Origin: CADEED01 sp963842515
Lineage (GTDB): Bacteria; Pseudomonadota; Gammaproteobacteria; Steroidobacterales; Steroidobacteraceae
Direction: 5' to 3'
Assembly (NCBI GenBank): GCA_963842515.1
Contig: CAWJGO010000001.1
Coordinates: 992,001 to 1,056,000 of the forward strand
Length of the DNA: 64,000 nucleotides
Both the position numbers and the translations under genes were made by a program. Below, one piece after another: positions 1-8,133 of this stretch (position 1 is its first letter; every line of letters starts with the position of its first letter). The notes under the pieces were generated by a model that saw nothing but the letters and a program-made list of their open reading frames with translations, ran no database searches and was not told where the DNA came from.

Positions 1-1136
1 CCGGCTATGCGCCGTGGACCCGCGAGATTTTCGCCGAGGCCGGCAAAGAGTCGACGCTAGATGCGCGACTCGCCGCACTGCTGGTCGAGGTGCGCATCCA
101 GGGTGAGCCCGCGGATGCGGAGGTGTTCGTCAACGGCAATTCGCTCGGCAAGGCCCCGGCCTCGCTGTCGCTGCCCGCGAGCCGGCAGCACGTCGAAGTG
201 CGTAAGGAAGGCTACAACCCCTTCGTCACGGACCTCGTATTGGCCCCGGGTATCGCGCGCACCGTGGAATTCAAGCTCGTGAATCCCAAGGATGTCGCCG
301 GCAACTCGCCGCAGAAGATCACCACCAAGTCCGGCATCAAACTACTCATCGTCGCCGGCGGCGTATACCAGGCCGGCACCGACCGGCGCGAGCAGGGCCG
401 CCGCCCGAACGAAGGCGCGCACAAGGTGACACTGCTGCGTCCGTTCTACATGGGTGAGCGTGAGATCACCAACGGCCAATTCCGCCAGTTCCGCAACCAC
501 AACTCAGGTTCCGTGGGCCAGTTCTCGCTCGATCTCGACAAGCAGCCGGTGGTGCGCGTCACCTGGGAAGAAGCCGCTGAATTCTGCAACTGGCTGTCGG
601 CGCAGGAAGGGCTGCCGCCTGCCTACCAGCCGGTGGAGGGCGGCAGCTTCACGCTCATCACGCCCGTCACCCATGGTTACCGCCTGCCCACCGAGGCCGA
701 GTGGGAGTTCGTGGCGCGCACGGCCGGCAGCGGCAAGCCGCTGAAGTATCCGTGGGGTGCGGAGCTGCCGGTCGTGTCGGGCACCGCCAACATTGGCGGA
801 GCTGAGGCGCTCGAGTTGTTAGGCGCCGCCGTCGACGGCCACCAGGACGAATTTCCGGCTGCGGCCGCGCCCGCGCTGTTTGCGCCGAATGCACTCGGTT
901 TCTACGATTTCGCCGGCAACGTGTCCGAATGGGTCAATGACCGCTATCTGTCGTTCGTGCCCTCATCCGCCGTCACCGACCCGCTCGGCCCGAACGACGG
1001 CAAGTTCCACGCCTATCGCGGCTCCAACTGGCGCACTGTCGCCACCAGCGAGTTGCGCTTCCCGTGGCGCGAGGGCGCGGCCGTACCCAGCGACGTCATC
1101 GGTTTCCGCGTTGCGCGCTACGTAGCGGCGGATTAG
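1..1136 (+). CDS. PEGA domain plus FGE/SUMF1-like domain protein (5' end outside window)
   Basis: The reading frame is open from the first bases of the window, so the N-terminus is missing. The visible part starts with a PEGA-type beta module (positions about 90-285, with GEPADAEVFVNGNSLGKAPA) followed by a formylglycine-generating-enzyme/SUMF1-like domain: YMGEREITNGQFRQF, YRLPTEAEWEFVAR, FYDFAGNVSEWVNDRY, RGSNW and a final GFRVAR. The paired active-site cysteines that follow the RGS motif in true FGEs are absent, so this copy is probably a binding or structural version, not a sulfatase-activating oxidase. It is the first visible gene of an operon with FHA and VWA proteins; the next gene starts 8 bp downstream. 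PEGA domains often occur in envelope or kinase-linked proteins. Function in this system is unknown. Confidence 0.85.
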   Translation, partial: GYAPWTREIFAEAGKESTLDARLAALLVEVRIQGEPADAEVFVNGNSLGKAPASLSLPASRQHVEVRKEGYNPFVTDLVLAPGIARTVEFKLVNPKDVAGNSPQKITTKSGIKLLIVAGGVYQAGTDRREQGRRPNEGAHKVTLLRPFYMGEREITNGQFRQFRNHNSGSVGQFSLDLDKQPVVRVTWEEAAEFCNWLSAQEGLPPAYQPVEGGSFTLITPVTHGYRLPTEAEWEFVARTAGSGKPLKYPWGAELPVVSGTANIGGAEALELLGAAVDGHQDEFPAAAAPALFAPNALGFYDFAGNVSEWVNDRYLSFVPSSAVTDPLGPNDGKFHAYRGSNWRTVATSELRFPWREGAAVPSDVIGFRVARYVAAD

Positions 1137-1144
1137 GAGCGCAC

Positions 1145-1555
1145 ATGCGTCATGTCGTCGGAATGGTGTTTGCGATCGGTGTGGCCGGTGTCGCCGCCAT
1201 CGCCGCGACCACGGCGTTCCTGAACGCGCCACTGCACATCGGTCCGCCGCCGAGCAACACGCCAACCCCGAACACACCCCCCGGCCAGATGCCGGCGCCG
1301 GACAATCCGTCCGGCGGCTCGAAACCTTCGCCGGCGGAGATTCCCGATGCACCGCCACCCGGCGGCGCCACCGCGCCGGACGCGCCGCAGCCCGGTGCGG
1401 CCAAGCCCGCGGCCGAAGGCGAGAAACCCGCCGAAGGCGCCGCTGCCGATGACACGGAAGACAAGGATCCCTACGAAGGCATCGCGCCCGAGGACCTGCC
1501 GCCCGACCTGCAATACGACGCCGATTCGAGCGTGAGCTTTCCCACGAATACCTGA
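1145..1555 (+). CDS. Small membrane-anchored Pro/Ala-rich protein
   Basis: 136 aa. ATG chosen because GGAG lies just upstream and a hydrophobic segment starts immediately (residues about 5-26), giving one N-terminal membrane anchor or uncleaved signal. Residues 30-105 are low-complexity Pro/Gly/Ala, followed by an acidic stretch (DDTEDKDPYEGIAPEDLP) and a short polar tail. No enzymatic motif is present. It lies between the PEGA/FGE-like gene and the FHA gene with gaps of 8 and 13 bp, so it is almost certainly cotranscribed. A spacer or tether crossing the periplasm is a plausible role, but this is inferred only from composition and context. Confidence 0.7.
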   Translation: MRHVVGMVFAIGVAGVAAIAATTAFLNAPLHIGPPPSNTPTPNTPPGQMPAPDNPSGGSKPSPAEIPDAPPPGGATAPDAPQPGAAKPAAEGEKPAEGAAADDTEDKDPYEGIAPEDLPPDLQYDADSSVSFPTNT

Positions 1556-1568
1556 TTTCCTAACTACC

Positions 1569-2933
1569 ATGTACGGCATTCACTTCGACCACCACACGCT
1601 CTCCATCGCCCGCGATGGGCAGATGCTCGTCAACGAGCCGCTGGCGGTGGAGACGGGAACGGACAGCAGCGCGTCACGCGTCGGCCGCGCCGCGCTGGCC
1701 GCCGCGCGCGGCCGGCCCGACGAAGTCTCCCTCGGGCACTGGCGCGAGCTCGGGCGCAGTGAAATCGCCGCACGCAACGCGGCGATCGAGCTGCATGCGC
1801 ACCTGCGCGCGCTCGGCATCGAAGAACGGGTCGACGCGGTCATCGCCGTGCCGGCCGACCTCGATGCGGCTGCGTTGACGGCGCTTCGCGGTGCATTGAG
1901 CGCCGCCGGCGTGGACGCCCGCGACTTCCTCGATTCGGCGACGCTGACCGCGGCCGCCGTGGTCGATCGCAGCCACTACGTGGTGCTCGATGCCGGCTGG
2001 CGCTCCGGCGTCGCGACGCGAGTCGCCGGCGGAGCCGAGTGCGTCTTCGAGGAAGCGTTCGTGAGCGAACGCGCCAATCTGCTCGATGTCTACGATCTGT
2101 GGCTCATCGCCGTGGCCGCCGCCATGGTCAAGAACACACGTTTCGATCCGCTGCTGAGCCTCGACGTCGAGCAACGTCTGTTCGCCGATCTGCCGCTGCT
2201 GGCCGCGCGCGCCGCTACGGAAGGCAAGGTCGACGCCATCATCGAAGCCGATGGCGCTCGCTTCTCCGTGGGTGTGGATGCGCAGATGTTCGCCGACGCG
2301 GCGCAGCCGTTCTACCGTGAGCTCGCGCGCCTGGCACGGTCCGCGCGCATCGCCGGACAGGGCGCGGCGCTGGTATTGCCGGCCGAATCGCGACGCTGGC
2401 CAGGATTCCTGCCGCGCCTGCTCGAGCTCGAGCAGGATGGCCTGGTCATCGCGCCCGCCGGCATCGCCGCCGTGGCCGCTTCGCTGCAGACCGCGAACCT
2501 GCCCGAAACTCCGCGTCTGCGCCGGCACATCGCGCGTATCGCCGATCACAGCCTGGCCGCGGACATCGAATACGTCGCGTCGGTGAGCACCTCGCCGGCG
2601 CGCGCGCTGCCCGTGACGCACATCCTGTTCGGCGGCGACTCCATGCGCTTTCCGGAAGTGGGCCTCGTGATCGGTACCGATGAGGTCTCGAACGCTCCGC
2701 ACATCACGCTGCCGCGCGCCGCGGCCGGTGTATCGCGCCGCCACTGTTCGCTGCGCCGCGACGGCGAGCGCACGGTGCTCGTGGACCACAGCCGGTTTGG
2801 AACCTGGATCAACGGTGCACGCGTTCGTGAGCGTGCCACGGTTCGTCCGGGCGATCGCGTGCGAGTCGGTACGCCGGGCGTGGAGTTCACGCTGATCTCC
2901 GCGGCCGCCAGCGCGCGCGAGAGTGCGCCGTGA
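1569..2933 (+). CDS. FHA domain protein with degenerate ASKHA-like N-terminal region
   Basis: 454 aa. The C-terminal 100 residues or so show an FHA domain: VSRRHCSL and VDHSRFGTWING match the S-R-R-H and D-x-S-x-x-G-T-x-x-N-G signatures that bind phosphothreonine; the usual early GR is GT here (VIGTDE). The N-terminal 340 residues have alternating strands and helices (AVIAVPADLDAAALTALRGAL, then a VVLDAGW strand) reminiscent of the actin/Hsp70 fold but without a convincing phosphate-binding loop; this is a weak fold guess. No signal peptide, so it should be cytoplasmic and could link the cluster to a Ser/Thr kinase. Its TGA overlaps the GTG start of the next gene by 4 bp, indicating translational coupling. 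Confidence 0.75.
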   Translation: MYGIHFDHHTLSIARDGQMLVNEPLAVETGTDSSASRVGRAALAAARGRPDEVSLGHWRELGRSEIAARNAAIELHAHLRALGIEERVDAVIAVPADLDAAALTALRGALSAAGVDARDFLDSATLTAAAVVDRSHYVVLDAGWRSGVATRVAGGAECVFEEAFVSERANLLDVYDLWLIAVAAAMVKNTRFDPLLSLDVEQRLFADLPLLAARAATEGKVDAIIEADGARFSVGVDAQMFADAAQPFYRELARLARSARIAGQGAALVLPAESRRWPGFLPRLLELEQDGLVIAPAGIAAVAASLQTANLPETPRLRRHIARIADHSLAADIEYVASVSTSPARALPVTHILFGGDSMRFPEVGLVIGTDEVSNAPHITLPRAAAGVSRRHCSLRRDGERTVLVDHSRFGTWINGARVRERATVRPGDRVRVGTPGVEFTLISAAASARESAP

Positions 2934-4024
2934 AAAAACGCCGCGCCTTCGAAGTTTTCACGCTGTCGTTCCTCGACTGCATCTGCTGCGGCTTCGGAGC
3001 GGTGGTGCTGTTCTATACCATCGTGCAGGCCCAGAAGGGCGCGCAGGAGATCCTGCGCCTGCAGCAACTCACGGGCGAAGTGAGCAAGCTCGAGGAAGAG
3101 GTGAAGGTCGGCACGCTGCATCTCGTGCAGCTGCGTAACACTTTGGAGAAGACCGACGAGGATGCGGCCACCGCCCAGGCGCGTGCGCTGCGCGTCGCCG
3201 CCGAGCTCAAGGCGCGCCGCGAGCAATCCTCGACGTACGACGAAGAGAGCCTGGCCCGGCGCGCGCACATCAACCAGCTCAAGGCCGACATCAAGTCGCT
3301 CGAGGAAGGCGTGAAGCGCCTGCAGGGCGGCGCGCTCGACAAGGCGCCGGCCGGCACCCGCGTGAAGGCCTTCCGCGGCCGCGGCAATCGCAAGTACATC
3401 AGCGCGCTGCAGATGAAAGGCAAGCGCATCCTGGTGTTGTTAGACACCTCCGCCAGCATGATGGACGAGGACATCGCCAAGGTGATCAGGTTGCGCAACC
3501 AGCCGGAGCCCATGCGGCGCGCGGCGCAGAAATGGCGGCGCGCGCTAGACATCGTGGAGTGGGTCACGGCGCAGCTGCCCGACAACAGCCAGTTCCAGGT
3601 GATCGGCTTCAATGCCAAGGCGAAGTCCGTGCAGGCCAACACCCAGGGGCAGTGGCTGAGCGCCAGCGATCCGCGCGCCATCAACGGCGTACTGGCCGCC
3701 GCGCGCGCCATCACGCCCGGCGATGGCACCAGCCTCGTGAACGCCTTTCTGTCGGTGCGCACGCTGACACCCGAGCCGGACCAGATCATCCTGATCACCG
3801 ACGGCCTGCCTACGCAGGGTTCGGTGGCCGCTTCGCGCAAATTCATCAATTCCCGCGATCGCGAGCAGTTGTTCGATGACGCCGTGAAAATCATGGATCG
3901 CAAACTGCCGATCGACATCGTGCTGCTGCCCATGAAAGGCGATCCGCTCGCGGCGCACGCCTACTGGCGCCTCGCGCGCCGCAGCAGCGGCGCCTACGTC
4001 ATCCCCTCGCGCGATTGGCCCTAG
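2930..4024 (+). CDS. VWA domain protein with N-terminal transmembrane motif and coiled coil (paralogue 1)
   Basis: 364 aa from a GTG overlapping the previous stop (GTGA). The order is: short basic N-terminus, the motif FEVFTLSFLDCICCGFGA leading into a single transmembrane helix (about residues 8-32), a long charged coiled coil (about 37-140), then a von Willebrand A domain whose MIDAS DTSAS (after KRILVLL) and later ITDGLPTQG aspartate are present. Topology predicts the coiled coil and VWA in the periplasm. The same 18-residue motif opens the next gene product. The aspartate at the start of the helix is placed like the proton-binding aspartate of MotB/TolR/ExbD stators, which suggests (inference) pairing with a MotA/TolQ-like channel, possibly encoded upstream of the window. 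Confidence 0.8.
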   Translation: MKKRRAFEVFTLSFLDCICCGFGAVVLFYTIVQAQKGAQEILRLQQLTGEVSKLEEEVKVGTLHLVQLRNTLEKTDEDAATAQARALRVAAELKARREQSSTYDEESLARRAHINQLKADIKSLEEGVKRLQGGALDKAPAGTRVKAFRGRGNRKYISALQMKGKRILVLLDTSASMMDEDIAKVIRLRNQPEPMRRAAQKWRRALDIVEWVTAQLPDNSQFQVIGFNAKAKSVQANTQGQWLSASDPRAINGVLAAARAITPGDGTSLVNAFLSVRTLTPEPDQIILITDGLPTQGSVAASRKFINSRDREQLFDDAVKIMDRKLPIDIVLLPMKGDPLAAHAYWRLARRSSGAYVIPSRDWP

Positions 4025-4036
4025 GAAGAAGCACTC

Positions 4037-5092
4037 ATGGCAATCGGTAAGCGCCGCGAATTCGAAGTGTTCACATTGTCGTTCCTCGACTGCATCTGTT
4101 GCGGCTTCGGCGCGATCATCCTGCTGCTCGTGCTCACCGACATCGGCCAGCCCATCGTGATCGAGCGCAGCGAGAAAGACCTCAAGGGGCAGATCCTCGA
4201 CCTGCAGCGCCAGCTGTTCGAGTTGCGCGGCGAGACGGATGTGCTCGATCGCGAACTGCAGGGCCGGACCAAGGTGCTCACGGTCGAGCAGCGCAGAGCG
4301 GCGGTACTGGCGGGCGAGATGTCGAAAATCCGCGGCGAATTCCACGCCAGCAAAGGCGAAGCGTCGGTCACGAACATCGTCGAGACCGAGCTCGTGGCCG
4401 CGCACCAGACCCTGACCGCGGAGATGCAGCGGCTGCTCAAGACCGCCCCGCGGCGCGATCCGAACAATCTTTCGGTGGGCGGCATTCCGGTCGACAGCGA
4501 ATACATCATCTTCGTCATCGACACCTCGGGCAGCATGCAGGCCGACAATTGGGAGAATGCGCAGAACGTCATGAAGGAGATTCTCGACATCTACCCGACG
4601 GTCAAGGGCATGCAGATCCTCGATGACCAGGGCAAACCCATGTTCGCGAGCACCAAGGGCCAGTGGCTGAACGACACGCCTGCGCAACGGACCAGGATTC
4701 TCTCGACCATGGTCAACTGGAAGCCATTCAGCGATTCGAGCCCGGTCGAGGGCATTGCCGCGGCCGTCATGGGCTGGTGGGCCGCGGACAAGAAGATCAG
4801 CGTCTACGTCATCGGCGATGACTTCACCGGGCCTTCGGTCGAGGCGGCGCTCGTGGCGGTGCGTAAATACAACCCCGTCGACCGCCAGGGACGCCACAAA
4901 ATCCGCATTCACGCCATCGGCATGCCCGCCGGGTCCAGCTCGCCGCCGCGAATCAATCAGCGTTTTTCTGTTTTAATGCGGGCCATGTGCGACGAGAACG
5001 AAGGGACCTTTGTCGGTCTCACGATCGGTGGTCCGAGTTGCGCGATCAAGGTGGACGTTCTCGGCCAGCCTCGCTGCATCAATGAAGGATAG
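4037..5092 (+). CDS. VWA domain protein with the same N-terminal transmembrane motif (paralogue 2)
   Basis: 351 aa; ATG with AGGAAG about 10 bp upstream. Architecture copies the preceding gene: FEVFTLSFLDCICCGFGA entering a transmembrane helix (residues about 8-34), a coiled coil (about 38-100), then a VWA domain with MIDAS DTSGS (preceded by YIIFVI) and a downstream VIGDDFTG strand. Outside the first 30 residues similarity to paralogue 1 is modest and the VWA insertions differ (a QWLNDTPAQ segment in a similar place to QWLSASDP of paralogue 1). Two diverged stator-like VWA proteins in tandem suggest a heteromeric complex. Function is not known; VWA MIDAS sites usually bind a metal-dependent protein ligand. 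Confidence 0.8.
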   Translation: MAIGKRREFEVFTLSFLDCICCGFGAIILLLVLTDIGQPIVIERSEKDLKGQILDLQRQLFELRGETDVLDRELQGRTKVLTVEQRRAAVLAGEMSKIRGEFHASKGEASVTNIVETELVAAHQTLTAEMQRLLKTAPRRDPNNLSVGGIPVDSEYIIFVIDTSGSMQADNWENAQNVMKEILDIYPTVKGMQILDDQGKPMFASTKGQWLNDTPAQRTRILSTMVNWKPFSDSSPVEGIAAAVMGWWAADKKISVYVIGDDFTGPSVEAALVAVRKYNPVDRQGRHKIRIHAIGMPAGSSSPPRINQRFSVLMRAMCDENEGTFVGLTIGGPSCAIKVDVLGQPRCINEG

Positions 5093-5098
5093 CAACGC

Positions 5099-5929
5099 GT
5101 GAACGTGTCCCGCATTTCGCAACTCAGCATTCCGTGCGCCGCTTTCCTGATGCTGGGCGGCTGTGCGGCAGTCGCCGTGCGCCCGGAAGGGGATCTGCCC
5201 AAGCCGCTCATCGTGCAGACGCCGGCCAAAGTGGGCGTGGTGGTTACCACCGAAGCGGCCAATTACGTGCACAAAGAGTCGCGCGCCAGCGTCAATTACG
5301 AAGCGCAGCTGGGTCCTTCGCACCGGCATCTCATCGAAGAAATCTTCAAGGCCGAGTTCACCGAAGCGAAGATTTTCGAAACCGTCGACGCCGCGCGCCT
5401 CGAGCCCGGCATCATGGCGATCTTCGAGCCGCGCATAGAGCAATTCTCGTTCGCCAATTCGAAGGAAACCGGCGGTGTCTATTGCGCCGTCACCATCCGC
5501 TACCAGATCTTCATCTACGCGCCGAACGGCGAGCTCATCGATACGCTGACGCTCACCGGCTATGGCAGCGGTCCGGCACCCAAGATCGGCAATGGCGAGG
5601 AAGAGCTCGGAATTGCCTCGTATGCGGCCATGCGCGATGCGGCCGCTAAATTCCTCACCCAGTTTCCCAATCTCGAGGTGGCGAAGCCTCTGCTGGCTTC
5701 CCAGGCGTTGACGCCGAAGGCCAAGCCGCTGCCCGGTTCGCCGGAAGCAGAGGCGGTCGTCGCTGAAATGACGATCGAAGCCGTGCCGATCAACGACCAG
5801 CCGGTGGTAGTGGCGACGGCTCCGGATTCGGTACCGCCGGCTCCTCCGACGTCGGCTCCACCGGCTTCGGTTCCTCCTTCGTCGGAGCCGGCGCAGATTG
5901 CGTCTCCGCGCCCGGCGGCGTCACTTTAA
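5099..5929 (+). CDS. Putative lipoprotein, last gene of the VWA/FHA cluster
   Basis: 276 aa. A GTG start fits AAGGA 9-10 bp upstream; the first residues form a signal peptide ending in MLGGC, a usable lipobox, so the mature protein is likely an outer-membrane lipoprotein. Residues about 40-195 look like one mixed alpha/beta domain (FEPRIEQFSFANSK, TIRYQIFIYAPNGELID), resembling YajG/DUF4136-style lipoproteins in pattern only. From about residue 231 the chain is a proline-rich tail (PPAPPTSAPPASVPPSSEP) that lies wholly within a 140-bp antisense overlap with the next gene. Spacing of 6 bp from the VWA gene supports a common transcript. Confidence 0.7.
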   Translation: MNVSRISQLSIPCAAFLMLGGCAAVAVRPEGDLPKPLIVQTPAKVGVVVTTEAANYVHKESRASVNYEAQLGPSHRHLIEEIFKAEFTEAKIFETVDAARLEPGIMAIFEPRIEQFSFANSKETGGVYCAVTIRYQIFIYAPNGELIDTLTLTGYGSGPAPKIGNGEEELGIASYAAMRDAAAKFLTQFPNLEVAKPLLASQALTPKAKPLPGSPEAEAVVAEMTIEAVPINDQPVVVATAPDSVPPAPPTSAPPASVPPSSEPAQIASPRPAASL

Positions 5930-7256
5930 TCATCACCCGTTCGAGGAAGACGACATTCTCGGTGGGCACTGCCGCGCCGTTGTCGATGCGCGGCGCGAAC
6001 CGCGAGCGCTTCATCGACGCCATGGAATTCCTGACGATGGCCTCGGGCACATCCGTGGTGGGAGAAGTCACATCCTCGATGCGGCCATCGCGATCCACTT
6101 TGAAATGCAACTCCACGGTTTTGATCACGGCTTCCGCCGGGTCGAGCTGCGAACGGTCGACTGAGCTGATCGACGGCCGGTAGGCGAGTACGCGCGGTTC
6201 CTGAAGCGCCTTGGTGTTCGACACCTGCGCGAGCGCCTTCCACGCATCGGCGTAGGTGTCGTAGGCGCGACGCAGCGAGTTTGCGACCAGGAACCAATCG
6301 CCGAGATCGGTGAGCACTTCGCCGCGCAGCTGTTCACTGGGTGGCTGATTGGCATCGATGATGGCGAGCGCGGCCGTGAGTGCGCTCTCGCCACGGCGCT
6401 GCTGCGTGCCATCGGCGAATACCGGCGCGCCGGTTCCGCCGGAGTTGAAACTGGAGCCGGTATCGGCCCCTTCGACTCCATAGAACGCTTCGAGCCGGAA
6501 CGAGCGCGCAATACCGCGCAGCGGGCCGACGCGGCGCAGATCGCTTTCCGGAGCGGTCTTCGCGAGAATGTTGAGCGCCCGCTCGTAGGTGTTGCGTTCG
6601 CTGGTGTAGCGTCGCGAGGCTTCATACCAGCGCGCCAGCTTGTCGAGCCGGTCGATCAGCTTGATCGAGCTGCGGCCGTAGGCGGCTTCCTCCACGCGCA
6701 TGGCATACAGGCTTTCCTTTTCCGCCTCGGCGTAGCGGCCGCTGGCTTCGTAGGCGTCGATGAGCGCGTCGATGAATTCCACCTGGTTGATGTTGAACAG
6801 GCCATCGGTATTACGCGACAGATCGGCGGCCCGCTTGAGCGCCACCACGGCCGACTCCGGATCCCTGGCGCCCATGAAGCTGATGCCGAGGCCGTGCAGC
6901 GGACGTATCTGCTGCTTGTCGGCGAGCGTCGATTTGGCCTGCAGGATGCGCAGGCTGCGCTGGTAATTCTCGATGGCCGCGGGGAAATGGCCGAGCTTGT
7001 AGTGAACCGTGGCCAGGTTGGTCAGTGGATTGGTGAGCGCCAGTTCTTCGGTGCCGTATTGTTCTTCGGTGAGCGCCACCAGACGTTCCGCCAACGGCTG
7101 GGCTTCGGCGTATTTCCTGGCGTCGAACTGCGCGCGAAATTCCTTGTAAACCGCAATGCGGTCGGCATCGGTGACGGCATGCGCCGCCATGGTGAAGCCC
7201 AAGGCAAAGGTCAGGGCAGTGGCGCTGAGCCACGCGGGGAATTTAGCAGCAGCCAT
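5790..7256 (-). CDS. Exported TPR protein with TonB-like C-terminal domain
   Basis: 488 aa with a signal peptide (residues 1-28, cleavage after AAHA). Residues 30-350 contain tetratricopeptide-like helical repeats (YKLGHFPAAIENYQRSLRIL, YEASGRYAEAEKESLYAMRV and others). Residues about 370-440 (KTVELHFKVDRDGRIEDV, then NSMASMKRSRFAPRI) look like a TonB C-terminal domain, a pattern seen in many gammaproteobacterial energy-transducer-like proteins, but there is no N-terminal transmembrane anchor beyond the signal. The last 45 residues are Pro/Glu-rich and are encoded opposite the tail of the converging lipoprotein gene. It probably acts in the periplasm. Whether it belongs to the VWA/FHA machine or is only a neighbour cannot be told from the sequence. 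Confidence 0.75.
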   Translation of the reverse strand: MAAAKFPAWLSATALTFALGFTMAAHAVTDADRIAVYKEFRAQFDARKYAEAQPLAERLVALTEEQYGTEELALTNPLTNLATVHYKLGHFPAAIENYQRSLRILQAKSTLADKQQIRPLHGLGISFMGARDPESAVVALKRAADLSRNTDGLFNINQVEFIDALIDAYEASGRYAEAEKESLYAMRVEEAAYGRSSIKLIDRLDKLARWYEASRRYTSERNTYERALNILAKTAPESDLRRVGPLRGIARSFRLEAFYGVEGADTGSSFNSGGTGAPVFADGTQQRRGESALTAALAIIDANQPPSEQLRGEVLTDLGDWFLVANSLRRAYDTYADAWKALAQVSNTKALQEPRVLAYRPSISSVDRSQLDPAEAVIKTVELHFKVDRDGRIEDVTSPTTDVPEAIVRNSMASMKRSRFAPRIDNGAAVPTENVVFLERVMIKVTPPGAETQSAPAPTKEEPKPVEPTSEEPAVPNPEPSPLPPAGR

Positions 7257-7277
7257 AGCGGCAGACTCTACCGCTTT

Positions 7278-7745
7278 TCAGCGTTTTTCAAATAGGTAAT
7301 GCCAGACCAGCCTTTCGCGGCCGCCTGCGTATCGGCCAGCACACCCACCAGCGAATGGCTCCGGCGGAACCGCAGGTGCGCGCCAGCACCGGCATGAGCT
7401 CGCCCCGATGTCGGTCCATATTCCGTCACCAGGCCTCGCCCGTGAGCGGTGGTGCCAGCCCGGCACCTGTCAGCGCACATCGAACGGGTAGGCGAATCGT
7501 GCGTGCGTAAAGATGTGTACGAAAAGTGTGGCGCCAGGGGCCATTCACAAAGACACGCACGACAGCAGCGTGTCGCGGTTGCATGTGCTCGAACAGCCGG
7601 CCCGGCGGAAACGCCAGCTCATTGAGGTCGCGGATGATCACTTCGAGATTGCGCAACGACCGTGCGCGCCTGCTCGTCGATGTTGCTTTTGCGTGCGCGA
7701 GTTCGATACCGCCGTGATCCTCGCATCCGGGTAGTTAGCGGTCAT
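7278..7745 (-). pseudogene. Decayed SAM-dependent methyltransferase of the cyclopropane synthase type
   Basis: No intact frame, but reading the minus strand across frames gives a collinear series of segments typical of a CFA-synthase-like methyltransferase: MTANYPDARITAVSNSRTQ (from 7745), then NIDEQAR in another frame, RNLEVIIRDLNELAFPPGR, LFEHM, APGATLFVHIFTHARFAYPF in a further frame, and a final VWHYLFEKR followed by a stop at 7278. At least four frameshifts, in-frame stops and loss of the middle-to-late part are evident. The family assignment rests on recalled consensus; the collinear order makes chance unlikely. The upstream TPR gene ends its promoter region here. Confidence 0.7.
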
Positions 7746-7925
7746 CTACAGGCTCAGGCTGCCCCAACCGCAACCGGGGATGAGCGCCACGAGTGCGTAC
7801 CGGGTGGTCGAAATCCCAGCACCGGGATTAGGCCGATCGTGCCGCCGAGCGCCAGGCTCAGCGCGAGCTTGCGTGGCGACACCCCCTCGCAAAGCAGCGG
7901 TACCGGGGGCGGCGTCCGCGTCTAC
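7746..7925 (-). pseudogene. Remnant of a DUF2062-like membrane protein
   Basis: On the minus strand, directly upstream of the methyltransferase remnant, the frame reads LLCEGVSPRKLALSLALG and then GTIGLIPVLG, followed after a frameshift by ISTTRYALVALIP and a stop at 7746. This matches the N-terminal signature of small DUF2062-type membrane proteins (x-G-V-S-P-x-K-L-A-L-S-L-A-L-G). An in-frame stop precedes it. The next 200 bp, up to 8133, hold nothing I can recognise beyond the ribosome-binding site of the FMN reductase. Together with the neighbouring remnant this marks an 850-bp decaying region. Confidence 0.55.
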
Positions 7926-8133
7926 TTCCGCCCCCCGGATGCCAGAGCGGCTGCCGCGTGCGGATCCTCGGGTTGCAGGTGGTCAGGGACACCACATGAA
8001 GGCGAATCTGCAGGGCGTTGTGCATCGCGGAAGGTCATACGACGTCGTGCGTACCTGCATGCAGTGGTCCAGGCGCCGTCCTCCTACAGAACCGGGCCGC
8101 GTTTTTGAGATGATCGAGTGCAAGGAGTGATGA

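Noticed and set aside
300..1136. Active formylglycine-generating enzyme
   Set aside because: Catalytic cysteine pair missing and no sulfatase gene in the window.
3545..4912. 455-codon antisense frame across the two VWA genes, and similar frames opposite 16157-17644, 34021-35439 and 51934-52959
   Set aside because: No recognisable domain, no ribosome-binding sites, and each lies opposite a gene with clear family motifs.
7662..8108. 148-codon plus-strand frame in the decayed region
   Set aside because: Composition is random-like and it lies opposite recognisable minus-strand gene fragments; no start signal.
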